Source: Pseudomonas syringae (GTDB taxonomy: Bacteria; Pseudomonadota; Gammaproteobacteria; Pseudomonadales; Pseudomonadaceae). Taken from it: DNA of 64,000 nucleotides. Of the stretch, positions 1-8,998 are shown piece by piece. The stretch is from positions 1,146,501 to 1,210,500 of the forward strand of contig NZ_CP066265.1 in the NCBI RefSeq assembly GCF_023278085.1. The letters run 5' to 3'. Position numbers and translations under genes: made by a program. Position 1 is the stretch's first letter; each line of letters starts with the position of its first letter. The notes under the pieces are model-generated. The model saw only the letters and a list, made by a program, of their open reading frames with translations, did not search any database and had not been told where the DNA came from.

Positions 1-413
1 AGTTGTTGCCCGTGTATGGCGAAATCTTCGGGCGGCTGGCTGCGCGGGGCGTCGAATGGGTGCAGATCGACGAACCCATTCTGACGCTGGACTTGCCGCT
101 GGCATGGACAAACGCTTTCGAGCGCGCTTACCACATCCTTCAGTATTCGCCATTGAAGAAGCTGGTGGCTACTTATCACGGCGACCTGCGCTGCAATCTC
201 GGCGTTGCGGCGTTGTTGCCGGTCGCAGGCCTGCATCTGGACAGCGTCAGTGTGCCGGAGCAGCTGGCCTCGGTGTTTGATCGCCTGCCCACCTACAAGG
301 TGCTGTCGCTGGGCGAGTGTGCCCAGCCTGAAGACTGGCGTCATGAATCACTGCTTGAAGCGCGTGCCCGCTTCGGTGAAAACCTGATTTTGGCCGATCA
401 GGTTGCTGCATAG
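1..413 (+). pseudogene. metE: MetE (cobalamin-independent methionine synthase) fragment, N-terminal domain only
   Basis: The reading frame enters from the left edge and stops at 413. Its translation has hallmarks of the MetE N-terminal domain: EWVQIDEP, LVATYHGDL, GLHLDSV and KVLSLG, in the family order. Full MetE is about 750-770 residues, and its catalytic C-terminal domain carries the zinc ligands and the homocysteine site. Here the match to MetE stops just after KVLSLG, in the inter-domain linker, followed by about 33 unrelated residues and a stop. No frame after the stop resumes MetE similarity; an alpha/beta hydrolase gene follows. I infer a decayed or deletion-truncated metE that cannot make methionine unless the domain acts in another way. 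The 5' end lies outside the window, so a naturally short MetE-N protein is the alternative. Confidence 0.55.
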
Positions 414-535
414 CGCAAAACGGTTTAACGACCGCTCAGCGCCATTCATCAAACTGTCACGCAACTGTGGCAGCGCGCTTGGAAAAACATCATCAGACTC
501 GCGGCTTACTGGGGATCTGTTTTTTGGTGTTTTTC

Positions 536-1528
536 ATGCGGGTTTTAATATTTCTGGCCGCGCTTCTGTGCGGCTTGCCGTCTTTTGCGGCCGATCGTTG
601 TGATGTCAATGCACCTGTACAGTTTGCAGACCTCAAGGAAGTGCGGATTGCCTACCAGAGTATTGGCAGTGAATCCGACCCTGCCTTGCTGCTGGTCATG
701 GGCCTGGGTGGGCAACTGATCCACTGGCCGGACGAAGTGGTGGTTGCGCTTTGTCAGCAGGGTTATCGGGTCATTCGCTACGACAACCGCGATGTCGGTC
801 TGTCGACGTGGGTGCAGCAGCCGGCCGACGCCAATCTGACCTTCGAAGTACTGCGCTACAAGCTTGGCTTGCCGGTGTCGGCGCCTTATTCGCTGACTGA
901 CATGGCGGACGATGCACTGGGCCTGATGGATGCGTTACAGATCCGTCAGTTTCACGTGCTGGGCGCAAGCATGGGCGGCATGATTGCTCAGCATCTGGCC
1001 GACCTGGCTCCGTCGCGGGTCGAAAGCATGACGTTGATCATGACCAGTTCCGGCGCTCAGGGGCTGCCGATGCCCAGTGCGGCACTGATGCAGTTGTTGG
1101 CACGTCGCGGCGCGCCTAACCGGGAAGTGGCGATAGAGCAGCAGGCTGATCTGCTTGCGGCGCTGGGCAGCCCGCAGGTCAAGGATGATCGCGAGCAGTT
1201 GCTGCATCAGGCTGCAATCTCCTACGACCGGGCTTTCAACCCTGAAGGCGTCAAGCGTCAGATCATGGCGATTCTTGCCGAACCCAGTCGCGTCGAATTG
1301 CTGAATCGCCTGCGCCTGCCGGTGCTGGTGGTGCACGGCACGGCAGACCCGTTGCTGCCGGTCATGCACGGCGTGCATGTGGCCGCGCACATTCAGGGCA
1401 GCCAGCTGCGCTTGATTCCGGGGTTGGCGCACCGTTTTCAAGAGGCGTTCAAGGCGCCGCTGCTGGGGGCGGTGTTGCCGTACCTGAAAGCTCAGCATGA
1501 AGACGGCCGGAGCCTGGCTCAGTTGTAA
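536..1528 (+). CDS. Exported alpha/beta-fold hydrolase
   Basis: This is a 330-residue alpha/beta hydrolase. The chosen ATG gives a clean signal peptide (MRVLIFLAALLCGLPSFAA), so the protein should be exported; a GTG 69 bases upstream would add a non-signal-like stretch. The nucleophile elbow GASMGG follows the usual strand and supplies the catalytic Ser. The oxyanion-region motif is VMGLGGQL, and the end VVHGTADPLLPV with a later GLAHRF supplies the Asp and His of the triad. The family includes esterases, lipases and epoxide hydrolases; nothing in the sequence fixes the substrate. It stands alone between the metE remnant and the DsbA-family gene. Confidence 0.8.
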   Translation: MRVLIFLAALLCGLPSFAADRCDVNAPVQFADLKEVRIAYQSIGSESDPALLLVMGLGGQLIHWPDEVVVALCQQGYRVIRYDNRDVGLSTWVQQPADANLTFEVLRYKLGLPVSAPYSLTDMADDALGLMDALQIRQFHVLGASMGGMIAQHLADLAPSRVESMTLIMTSSGAQGLPMPSAALMQLLARRGAPNREVAIEQQADLLAALGSPQVKDDREQLLHQAAISYDRAFNPEGVKRQIMAILAEPSRVELLNRLRLPVLVVHGTADPLLPVMHGVHVAAHIQGSQLRLIPGLAHRFQEAFKAPLLGAVLPYLKAQHEDGRSLAQL

Positions 1529-1580
1529 GGCAGCGGCAGAGGTGTATCGTGTGGCCTTTGCTTATTGAACGAGGGCCATC

Positions 1581-2228
1581 ATGACAACTGCACTGAAGAT
1601 CGATTTCATCTCCGATGTTTCCTGCCCCTGGTGCGTCATCGGCCTGCGCGCACTGGATCAGGCGCTGGAAGCGCTTGGCGACGAGGTGCAGGCGCAGATT
1701 CACTTTCAGCCTTTTGAGCTGAACCCGAACATGCCTGGCGAAGGTCAGGACATCAAAGAGCATATCGCCGAGAAATACGGCTCGACTCCCGAGCAGATCG
1801 AAGCCATTCACGAGACCATCCGTGAGCGCGGTGCCGAGCTCGGTTTTGCGTTTGCCAAGGGCGAGCGACGTATCTACAACACTTTCGATGCGCATCGTTT
1901 GCTGCACTGGGCCGAGCAGGAAGGCAAGCAGCATGCGTTGAAGCAGGCGCTGTTCGTGGCGTATTTCAGTGAGCTGAAAGACCCTTCGAATCATCAGGCC
2001 CTTGCGGACGTGGCGCAGAAGGTGGGCCTGGATCGGCTGCGTGCCCAGGCGATTCTGGACAGCGATGAGTACACCGCTGAAGTTCGCGAAGCCGAACAAC
2101 TCTGGACCTCGCGTGGCATCACTTCCGTGCCGACCATGGTCTTCAACGACCAGTACGCCGTATCGGGCGGGCAACCGGTCGATGTGTTCGTCAGCGCAAT
2201 CCGGCAGATTGTCAGCGAATCGAAGTAA
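1581..2228 (+). CDS. DsbA-family (FrnE-like) thiol oxidoreductase
   Basis: A 215-residue cytoplasmic protein with no signal peptide. It has a thioredoxin-like strand followed by CPWC at about residues 15-18, the N-terminal active-site cysteines of the FrnE/HCCA-isomerase branch of the DsbA family. A helical insert follows, and the thioredoxin cis-Pro region TSVPTMVF lies near the C terminus. Family members act as polyketide or 2-hydroxychromene isomerases or disulfide oxidoreductases; the real substrate is unknown. Its ATG follows GAGGGCCATC, giving a GAGG ribosome site. A REP element begins about 20 bases after its stop. Confidence 0.88.
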   Translation: MTTALKIDFISDVSCPWCVIGLRALDQALEALGDEVQAQIHFQPFELNPNMPGEGQDIKEHIAEKYGSTPEQIEAIHETIRERGAELGFAFAKGERRIYNTFDAHRLLHWAEQEGKQHALKQALFVAYFSELKDPSNHQALADVAQKVGLDRLRAQAILDSDEYTAEVREAEQLWTSRGITSVPTMVFNDQYAVSGGQPVDVFVSAIRQIVSESK

Positions 2229-2250
2229 AGCTCGCTGCTTGCTCGAGGGC

Positions 2251-2333
2251 GGACGCGGAGCGTCGCACGATAGTTGAGATTATCGTTCCGCACGCTCCAG
2301 CGTGGGAACGCATTGGGTGACGCTCTGCGTCAC
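2251..2333. repeat. REP-type palindromic element (single copy)
   Basis: This intergenic stretch contains the same modules as the large arrays in the window: an imperfect GACGC-GGA-GCGTCG palindrome, a CACGCTCCAGCGTG palindrome and GTGACGCTCTGCGTCAC. It sits between the convergent DsbA-family gene and aauR. Similarity to the copies near 11 kb and 56 kb is seen directly. Confidence 0.8.
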
Positions 2334-2369
2334 AAATCTCTGCCGCGCCGCGCATTCAGGGCGCGGGTC

Positions 2370-3698
2370 TCAAAGCCCGTACTTTTTAACCTTGTCAAAC
2401 AGCGTGGTCTTGGCCATGCCCAGTTCCTGACTGGCCTGGCTGAGGTTGCCGCCGCTGCGTTGCAGGGCTTCGCTGAGCAACGAGCGCTCGAAGGCTTCAA
2501 CCGCCTCGGCAAACCCCAGGCTCTGGTTTTCGCTGATCGTGCCGCTCTGTTTGAACGCAGGCAGGCCCAGGGCAAATCGTTCTGCGACGTTGCGCAGTTC
2601 CCGCACGTTGCCCGGCCAGTCATGGCTCATCAGGCTTGAGCCGGTCTGCCGGTCCAGCGGCGGCGGCTCGCGGTCGAAGCGCAATGACGACAACTGCAGA
2701 AAGTGTTCGAACAGCGGAAGAATGTCTTCGCGGCGTTCGCGCAACGGCGGCAGTTCCAGGGTGACAACGTTGAGGCGGTAATACAGGTCGCTACGGAACT
2801 GATTGGTCTTGCCCAGCGCATTCAGGTCGGACTTGGTCGCTGCAATCACCCGGCAATCCACCGCCACGCTCTGATTCGAACCCAGCCGCTCCAGCGTCCG
2901 CTCCTGCAAGACGCGCAACAGTTTGATCTGCAGATTGATCGGCATGCTCTCCACTTCATCGAGAAACAGCGTGCCCTCGTGAGCATGCTCGATCTTGCCG
3001 ATGCGCCGCTTGCCGGCGCCGGTGAAGGCGTTGGCTTCGTGGCCGAATATTTCCGATTCGAACAGACTTTCTGCCAGCCCGCCGCAGTTGAGGGCCACGA
3101 ACTGATTGTTCTTACGGCGACTGAAGTCGTGCAGGCAGCGAGCGACCAGTTCCTTGCCGGTGCCGGTTTCGCCTTCGATCAGCACGTTGGCCGAGGTGTC
3201 GGCGACGTTGGCGATCAACGCACGCAGGTTCTGCATGACCGGCGAGCGGCCGATGATCCGGCCCTCCAGCGAGTCGCGTTCGGCGAGTTGCTTGCGCAAG
3301 GACCAGACTTCGCGGGCCAGGCCGCGCTGCTCCAGAGCCCGGCGCGTGACATCGACCAGGCGCTCGGGCGAAAACGGTTTCTCCATGAAGTCATATGCGC
3401 CGTCGCGCATCGCATTCACGGCCATGGTGATATCGCCGTGACCGGTGATCAGCACCACCGGCAGGCTACTGTCGCGCCCCTTGAGGCGACTCAACAGTTC
3501 CAGGCCGTCAATGCCCGGCAAGCGGATGTCGCTGATGACGATGCCCGCAAAGTTGTCGCCAATGCGCTGCAGCGCCTCCTCAGCGCTCGACACGCCTTCG
3601 CTGGCAATGTCTTCCAGCGCCAGCGCCTGCTGGCAGCCCAGCAATACGTGCGGGTCGTCTTCGACGATCAGTACCGTCAGGTCGCTGTTGATACTCAT
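2370..3698 (-). CDS. aauR: AauR, sigma-54-dependent response regulator for acidic amino acid uptake
   Basis: A 442-residue DctD/NtrC-type activator. The receiver domain (1-120) has the phosphoacceptor Asp57 and Lys107. The AAA+ domain has Walker A GETGTGKE (176-183) and Walker B GTLFLDEVE (242-250). A Fis-type HTH closes the protein (LSQASQELGMAKTTLFDK). The sigma-54-contact loop reads NAFTGA (223-228) instead of the usual GAFTGA. The start is the ATG after AAGGAATATCC; a longer frame would add 45 basic residues without domain character. It begins 10 bases after aauS. Similarity alone would suggest DctD, but the adjacent aatJQMP operon matches the aauSR locus described in P. putida, so I call it AauR. 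It probably activates the sigma-54 promoter upstream of aatJ. Confidence 0.85.
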   Translation of the reverse strand: MSINSDLTVLIVEDDPHVLLGCQQALALEDIASEGVSSAEEALQRIGDNFAGIVISDIRLPGIDGLELLSRLKGRDSSLPVVLITGHGDITMAVNAMRDGAYDFMEKPFSPERLVDVTRRALEQRGLAREVWSLRKQLAERDSLEGRIIGRSPVMQNLRALIANVADTSANVLIEGETGTGKELVARCLHDFSRRKNNQFVALNCGGLAESLFESEIFGHEANAFTGAGKRRIGKIEHAHEGTLFLDEVESMPINLQIKLLRVLQERTLERLGSNQSVAVDCRVIAATKSDLNALGKTNQFRSDLYYRLNVVTLELPPLRERREDILPLFEHFLQLSSLRFDREPPPLDRQTGSSLMSHDWPGNVRELRNVAERFALGLPAFKQSGTISENQSLGFAEAVEAFERSLLSEALQRSGGNLSQASQELGMAKTTLFDKVKKYGL

Positions 3699-3708
3699 GG
3701 ATATTCCT

Positions 3709-5628
3709 TTATGTGGGCTCGCCCTGGCGAGAATCGGTCGGCGCGTCCGGGATGAATGGCAGGCACAGGACAAACGTCGTGCCCGTGTCGCCCACAGGTT
3801 CTGCACCGAGGCTGCCTCCCGCTGCGGCGGCAAGGCTCGCTGACAGCGTCAGGCCAAGACCGAGGCCTTGCTCGCCCGGTTTGGTTGTGAAGAAGGGTTC
3901 GAACAGGTGCTTGCGCGCCTCATCGTCGATACCGTGGCCATTGTCACGCACCAGCAGGCGATAGCGGCCATCGACGATCGAACCTTCGAGCCACAATTCG
4001 GGCTGCGGCTGGGCGAACATGGCGTCCAGCGCATTGCCGATCAGGTTGACGAGAATCTGCTCCAGGCGGGTCTGGTCGATGGTCAGGGTCGCGTCGACGA
4101 AGGCCCGGTGCAGCCTGAGTCCCGACTGCTCCAGGCGCACGGCCAGTAATTGCAGCGCAGCGTTTACCGCCTTGCTCAGCTGCGCCTGACCCTGATCGTC
4201 GCCACGTCGGGCAAAGGCGCGCAGGCTGGCGGTAATGCGCCCCATGCGGTCTACCAGATCATTGATGGTGCGCAGGTTGGCGCTGGCGGTGTCCAGCGCG
4301 CCACGTTCCAGAAAGCGAACCGTGTTGCCGGACAAGGTACGCAAGGCGGCCAGTGGCTGATTGAGTTCATGCGCGATGCTGGTCGACATCTGCCCGATGG
4401 CCGCCAGTTTGCCGGCCTGAACCAACTCATCCTGAGCCTGGCGCAAGGTGTCTTCGGCCTGTCTTCGCTCGCGAATCTGCGCCTTGAGGCGCTCGTTGCT
4501 GGCGCGCAGGTGCTCGGTACGTTCAGCAATCTTGCGTTCCAGCTCATCGTTGGCCGCCTGCAACGCCTCTCGGGCGGCGAGCCGGGTCGAGATCACTTTG
4601 CGTCGCTCGTTCCAGGCGATCAACAGAAAAGTCACCAGCGCACAGGCCACAGCGACCAGCATGCCTCGACTCGCCGCTTCACTGCGCAAGTCTTCCAGCG
4701 GCGTCAGCAGGGTGAAGTGCCACGCGGTATCGCTCAGCGGTCGAGTCTGGGCCAGATAACTCACCTGTGTGTGTTCCCGGTCGACACTGACGTTGGCCGG
4801 GAACGTGAGTTTTTCGACGCCTTCGGACAGGGTTTCCCGTTCCAGTGGCACCAGTTCATTAAGCGGCCACCAGTAATATTGCAGGCTGCGGGCCATGCGT
4901 TCCTTGATGGCCGGGGTCAGCGGGCGCACCGATTTCAAACGTCTGGTCGGGTCGCTGGACAGAATGATGATGCCGTTTTCATCCGTGACAAACGCTTCCA
5001 GCCGAGCCCGTTGCCAGCGCTCTTCAAGGGCTTCGAGGCGTACCTTGATCACCGCAACGCCGATGATCCGGCCTTTGTCTTCCAGACCGTGCGCCAGGTA
5101 GTAGCCGGACTCGCCGCTGGTCGTGCCGATCCCGTAAAAACGTCCGGGCAGGCCGCGCACCGCGTCCTGAAAGTAGGCGCGGAAAGAGAGGTCTTCGCCC
5201 TGATAACTGTCAGCGTCACGCCAGTTGCTGGTCGCGAGCACGCGGCCGGTGGTGTCCATCACATAGATGGCACGGCTGCGGCTGCGTCGATTCAAACCCT
5301 CAAGGTAGCGGTTGACCTGCTGCTGAAGCTCGGGACCGGGCTTGTTGAGCAGTTGCGAGACGCTGGATTCCAGCTCCAGAACGCTGGGCAGGTAGGTGTA
5401 TTTGCTGATTTCGCTTTCGACGGTGCTGGCGTGCAGTTCCAGTTGCCGTTCTCCGCTTTCGCGCAGACTCTTGATGCCGTTGTGTTCGTTGACCAGATAG
5501 GCGACGTAGCCCAGCCCGATCATCAGCATGAGGATCAGCGGGGGCAGAAACAGTTGGCGGATCAGGCGGGGTTTCACGGCAAGTGCGGGCGGCGCGGCGC
5601 GATAAAGGGTGGAGTCGCATTTCATCAC
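3709..5628 (-). CDS. aauS: AauS, sensor histidine kinase for acidic amino acids
   Basis: A 639-residue membrane kinase. TM1 (about 25-46) and TM2 (about 321-339) flank a periplasmic sensor of about 275 residues, of the double-Cache type seen in DctB. A coiled coil (350-405) leads to the phospho-accepting His420 in IAHELNQP. N, G1 and G2 boxes follow (LIGNALDAM, RDNGHGI, GLGLGL). The start has AGGA 8 bases upstream; a second ATG follows directly. The gene lies 80 bases downstream of aatP and just ahead of aauR, so ligand sensing, signalling and transport are encoded together. In P. putida this pair responds to Glu and Asp, and in P. syringae it has been linked to type III secretion induction. 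The ligand here is inferred from context. Confidence 0.85.
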   Translation of the reverse strand: MMKCDSTLYRAAPPALAVKPRLIRQLFLPPLILMLMIGLGYVAYLVNEHNGIKSLRESGERQLELHASTVESEISKYTYLPSVLELESSVSQLLNKPGPELQQQVNRYLEGLNRRSRSRAIYVMDTTGRVLATSNWRDADSYQGEDLSFRAYFQDAVRGLPGRFYGIGTTSGESGYYLAHGLEDKGRIIGVAVIKVRLEALEERWQRARLEAFVTDENGIIILSSDPTRRLKSVRPLTPAIKERMARSLQYYWWPLNELVPLERETLSEGVEKLTFPANVSVDREHTQVSYLAQTRPLSDTAWHFTLLTPLEDLRSEAASRGMLVAVACALVTFLLIAWNERRKVISTRLAAREALQAANDELERKIAERTEHLRASNERLKAQIRERRQAEDTLRQAQDELVQAGKLAAIGQMSTSIAHELNQPLAALRTLSGNTVRFLERGALDTASANLRTINDLVDRMGRITASLRAFARRGDDQGQAQLSKAVNAALQLLAVRLEQSGLRLHRAFVDATLTIDQTRLEQILVNLIGNALDAMFAQPQPELWLEGSIVDGRYRLLVRDNGHGIDDEARKHLFEPFFTTKPGEQGLGLGLTLSASLAAAAGGSLGAEPVGDTGTTFVLCLPFIPDAPTDSRQGEPT

Positions 5629-5645
5629 AGTCGTCCTGGACCGAA

Positions 5646-5672
5646 CAGCTGCCCGCGAGGGGCGGGCAGCTG
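5646..5672 (-). terminator. Intercistronic hairpin between aatP and aauS
   Basis: A perfect 11-bp inverted repeat (CAGCTGCCCGC, loop GAGGG, GCGGGCAGCTG) lies between the aatP stop and the aauS start. On the transcribed strand no U-run follows, so partial termination or 3'-end protection of the transporter mRNA is more likely than full termination. Confidence 0.55.
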
Positions 5673-5682
5673 CAGCTAATGC

Positions 5683-6417
5683 CTAGTGCTGAAGGATCTT
5701 GGCGAGGAATTGCTGAGCGCGTTCGGAACGTGCGCTGACATCACCGAAAAACTCTTCTTTCTCGCAGTCTTCGACGATCTGTCCCTTGTCCATGAAAATC
5801 ACCCGGTTGGCGACCTTGCGAGCAAAACCCATTTCGTGGGTCACGCACATCATGGTCATGCCTTCATGGGCCAGTTGCACCATGACGTCGAGCACTTCGT
5901 TGACCATCTCCGGGTCGAGTGCAGAGGTCGGTTCGTCGAACAGCATGACCACCGGGTCCATGGCCAGCGCGCGGGCAATGGCGACACGTTGTTGCTGACC
6001 ACCGGAAAGCTGGCCGGGATGCTTGTGCGCATGCTCGGACAGGCCCACGCGGTCCAGCAGTTTCAAGCCCTTTTCGGTGGCTTCGGCCTTGCTGCGGCCC
6101 AGCACCTTGATCTGCGCGATGGTCAGGTTTTCGACGATGCTCAGGTGCGGAAACAGCTCGAAATGCTGAAACACCATGCCGACCCGCGAGCGCAGTTTCG
6201 GCAGGTTGGTCTTGGGATCGGAGATCGACGTACCGTCGACGATGATGTCGCCTTTCTGGAACGGTTCCAGCGCATTGACGCACTTGATCAGGGTCGACTT
6301 GCCCGAGCCGGACGGCCCGCATACCACGACCACCTCGCCCTTGCTGACCTCAGTGCTGCAATCGGTCAGAACCTGAAAATCCCCGTACCACTTGTTGACG
6401 TTCTTGATGGAAATCAT
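5683..6417 (-). CDS. aatP: AatP, acidic amino acid ABC transporter ATPase
   Basis: A 244-residue ATPase of the polar amino acid uptake family. It has Walker [10 protein letters not shown] (about 33-41), the Q-loop MVFQHFELF, signature LSGGQQQR, Walker [14 protein letters not shown] and switch [10 protein letters not shown]. The start chosen overlaps the aatM stop by 4 bases (ATGA). The longer upstream frame, which reaches 6795, is only aatM read in another frame. It energises Glu/Asp import through AatQ and AatM with AatJ as the binding protein. Confidence 0.92.
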   Translation of the reverse strand: MISIKNVNKWYGDFQVLTDCSTEVSKGEVVVVCGPSGSGKSTLIKCVNALEPFQKGDIIVDGTSISDPKTNLPKLRSRVGMVFQHFELFPHLSIVENLTIAQIKVLGRSKAEATEKGLKLLDRVGLSEHAHKHPGQLSGGQQQRVAIARALAMDPVVMLFDEPTSALDPEMVNEVLDVMVQLAHEGMTMMCVTHEMGFARKVANRVIFMDKGQIVEDCEKEEFFGDVSARSERAQQFLAKILQH

Positions 6418-7079
6418 ACGGCAAACCTTTTTTGCAAACGCTTCACCAGCAGCGAGGCGGCGAAGCTGATCGTGAAATACACCAGACCGGCAATGATCAG
6501 GAACTCGTTGGCGCGACCGATGATGTCGCCGCTGGAACGCGATGCGTTGAGGAAGTCCACGAGGCCGACGGTGTACACCAGGGAGGTGTCCTGAAACAGA
6601 ATGATGCTCTGTTGCAGCAACAGCGGGGTCATCTTGCGAAACGCCTGCGGCAGGATGATCAGACGCATCATCTGCGAGTAGTTCATGCCCAGCGCCTGGG
6701 CTGCGCCCATCTGGCCCTTGGAAATCGACTGCACACCGGCGCGGACGATTTCGCAGAAGTACGCGGCTTCGAACATCATGAAGGCCACGACGCACGAGGC
6801 GAACGCACCGATCGGCGTGTCTTCACCGGTGATCCAGCGCAGCACGAACGGCACGGCCAGATAGAACCAGGTGATCACCAGCAGCAGCGGGATCGAGCGG
6901 AAGTAGTTCACGTAGGCACCGGCCACATTGGCCAGCAGCTTGTTCGATGACAGGCGCATCAGCGCCAGCAGGGTGCCAAGCACCAGACCGCCGACAACAC
7001 CCATCGCCATCAGCTTGAGGGTCATGACCATGCCGTTCCACAGTCCGGGAAGGGCTGGAATGATTCCGGTAAAATCCAT
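6414..7079 (-). CDS. aatM: AatM, acidic amino acid ABC transporter permease
   Basis: A 221-residue inner-membrane permease of the HisM/GltK type with about five TM segments. The cytoplasmic coupling loop (EAA motif) is [19 protein letters not shown], which docks on AatP. It overlaps aatQ by one base (TAATG) and aatP by four, so the three genes are translationally coupled. It forms a heterodimeric channel with AatQ. Confidence 0.92.
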   Translation of the reverse strand: MDFTGIIPALPGLWNGMVMTLKLMAMGVVGGLVLGTLLALMRLSSNKLLANVAGAYVNYFRSIPLLLVITWFYLAVPFVLRWITGEDTPIGAFASCVVAFMMFEAAYFCEIVRAGVQSISKGQMGAAQALGMNYSQMMRLIILPQAFRKMTPLLLQQSIILFQDTSLVYTVGLVDFLNASRSSGDIIGRANEFLIIAGLVYFTISFAASLLVKRLQKRFAV

Positions 7080-7825
7080 TATTTGCCCCCCAGAGAGATC
7101 AGGCCGGGCACGGCGACTTTCTTCTCGATCATGCGCATCAGCAGCATCAGGCTCATGTTCAGCGTGAAGTAAATGAGGGTTGCCAGGGTGAAGGCTTCAA
7201 ACAGGTTGGCGGAAAACTCGGCCGTCTGTTTGGTCTGCGCGAGCAGCTCCATCAGGCCGATCAGCGACGCCACCGACGAGTTCTTGAACACGTTCAGGAA
7301 TTCGGAGGTAAGCGGTGGAATGATGATCCGGTAAGCCTGCGGCAACAGCACGTTCCAGTAAATCTGCGGCAGTTTGAAGCCCATGGCGCGTGCGGCTGAT
7401 TCCTGACCTTTGGGCAGTGCCTCGATGCCGGTACGCACCTGTTCGCAAACCCGTGCAGCGGTGAACAGACCCAGGCACACAACGACGCTCAAAAAGGCCG
7501 AGGTGGTCGGGTTGAGGTCCTGCTTGTACCACTCCTGAATGTTTTCCGGCAGCAGGTCGGGCACCAGAAAGTACCAGATGAACAGCTGCACCAGCAGGGG
7601 CACATTACGGAAGATTTCCACGTATACCGTGGCGATACCCGACACCAGACGGTTCGGTACGGTGCGCATGACGCCCAGTACCGAGCCCAGTATCAGAGCG
7701 ATGATCCAGGCGATGACAGCAATGGCGATGGTCCAGCCCAGACCGGATATGAACCAGTCCAGATAGGTCTCGCTGCCGACGCCGGTGGACTTGAAGAACA
7801 CGCCCCAGTCCCAGTTGTAATTCAT
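7079..7825 (-). CDS. aatQ: AatQ, acidic amino acid ABC transporter permease
   Basis: A 248-residue permease of the GltJ type. It has an N-terminal periplasmic stretch, then several TM helices, and the coupling loop PKGQESAARAMGFKLPQIY. It begins 129 bases after the aatJ stop, beyond a strong hairpin, and is one-base overlapped by aatM. It pairs with AatM. Confidence 0.92.
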   Translation of the reverse strand: MNYNWDWGVFFKSTGVGSETYLDWFISGLGWTIAIAVIAWIIALILGSVLGVMRTVPNRLVSGIATVYVEIFRNVPLLVQLFIWYFLVPDLLPENIQEWYKQDLNPTTSAFLSVVVCLGLFTAARVCEQVRTGIEALPKGQESAARAMGFKLPQIYWNVLLPQAYRIIIPPLTSEFLNVFKNSSVASLIGLMELLAQTKQTAEFSANLFEAFTLATLIYFTLNMSLMLLMRMIEKKVAVPGLISLGGK

Positions 7826-7896
7826 CAGGGTCTCCCCCTATTTTTCTATTTATATCGAGATGCACGCACTGTCGGACGTCGAAAGTGAGGGCCGGT

Positions 7897-7921
7897 CCCG
7901 AACAGGTCTTGCCTGTTCGGG
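7897..7921 (-). terminator. Attenuating hairpin between aatJ and aatQ
   Basis: A perfect 10-bp stem (CCCGAACAGG / CCTGTTCGGG) with a 5-base loop lies 33 bases after the aatJ stop. No T-run follows it on the minus strand. Such hairpins between a binding-protein gene and its permease genes usually raise the abundance of the binding-protein mRNA. That role is inferred. Confidence 0.6.
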
Positions 7922-7954
7922 ATGCAATCAGTTCAGGCGGGCTGAACCGTTTGC

Positions 7955-8869
7955 TCAGGCTTTCTTGTCTTCTGCGGCTTTGTCGGTCGGGTTCTGAATC
8001 AGTTCCTTGAGCTTGTCGCTCATCGGGAAGTTCAGATTCAGACCTTTCGGAGGGACTGGGGACATGAACCACTTGGTGTAGATGGCGTTGATGTCGCCCG
8101 ACTTGTAGGTCGCAATGATGGCGTCATCCACGGCTTTCTTGAACGGGGCGTCGCCCTTGCGAACCATGCAGCCGTAGATTTCATAGGATTGCGCAGTGCC
8201 GGTCACAGCCCAGTCGTCTGGCTTCTTGGCTTTGGCCATTTCGCCGGCGAGCAGGGCGTCGTCCATCATGAAGGCGACCGCACGGCCTGATTCGAGCATC
8301 TGGAAGGATTCACCATGATCTTTTGCAGAGATCACGTTCATGCCCATCTGCTTGTCAGCGTTCATCGATTTAAGGATGCGCTCGGACGTGGTGCCAGCAG
8401 TGGTGACGACGTTCTTGCCTTTCAGGTCATCGAAATCCTTGTAGCTGGAATCTTTTTTGGACAGCAGGCGGGTGCCCACTTCAAAGATGCCGATGGAGAA
8501 GTCCACCTGTTGCTGACGCTCGACGTTATTGGTGGTGGAACCGCATTCCACGTCAACGGTGCCGTTCTGCACCAGCGGAATACGGGTCTGCGAAGTCACC
8601 AGGTTGTACTTGACCTTGAGGTCAGGCATGTCGAGGTCTTTCTTGATGGCTTCGACGATTTTCAGCTGGATGTCATGGGAGTAGCCCATTGGCACGCCAG
8701 AGGCATCAGCGATGTAGGAAAACGGAATGGAGGCGTCACGGTGACCGAGGGTAATGGTGCCGGACTCTTTGATCTTTTTCAGTGTGCCAGTGAGTTCGGC
8801 AGCAAAAACCGGAGTGCTGATCAGAGCCGCTGCAATAGCGGCACCCAGAAGATGGGGAACAATGCGCAT
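7955..8869 (-). CDS. aatJ: AatJ, periplasmic glutamate/aspartate-binding protein
   Basis: A 304-residue solute-binding protein of family 3. The signal peptide is residues 1-24, ending VFAAE. Typical features follow: GTITLGHRDASIPFSY, GYSHDIQLKIVEAI, ECGSTTNNVERQQQVDFS and the hinge around TTAGTTSER. It closely resembles GltI/DEBP-type proteins, which bind Glu, Asp and sometimes Gln. First gene of the aatJQMP operon, about 120 bases downstream of the sigma-54 promoter's expected start. In P. syringae AatJ has been tied to host Asp/Glu sensing; that is literature knowledge, not visible here. Confidence 0.9.
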   Translation of the reverse strand: MRIVPHLLGAAIAAALISTPVFAAELTGTLKKIKESGTITLGHRDASIPFSYIADASGVPMGYSHDIQLKIVEAIKKDLDMPDLKVKYNLVTSQTRIPLVQNGTVDVECGSTTNNVERQQQVDFSIGIFEVGTRLLSKKDSSYKDFDDLKGKNVVTTAGTTSERILKSMNADKQMGMNVISAKDHGESFQMLESGRAVAFMMDDALLAGEMAKAKKPDDWAVTGTAQSYEIYGCMVRKGDAPFKKAVDDAIIATYKSGDINAIYTKWFMSPVPPKGLNLNFPMSDKLKELIQNPTDKAAEDKKA

Positions 8870-8998
8870 CGATGAATCCTCGATTTTATTTTCTTATTGA
8901 TAGGGCCACTGGCAGGGCGGCCCGCTGTTTGACGAATGCTTCAACGGCGTCCTGAACGAGACACACGCCTTTGTTGAAACTGTCGATGCAGAGTGTAG

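Noticed and set aside
2370..3698. DctD (C4-dicarboxylate regulator) as the name for the response regulator
   Set aside because: Sequence similarity fits, but neighbouring aatJQMP and the operators favour AauR.
4150..5679. 509-residue plus-strand frame
   Set aside because: It is antisense to aauS, which has full kinase motifs; it has no domains and no ribosome site.
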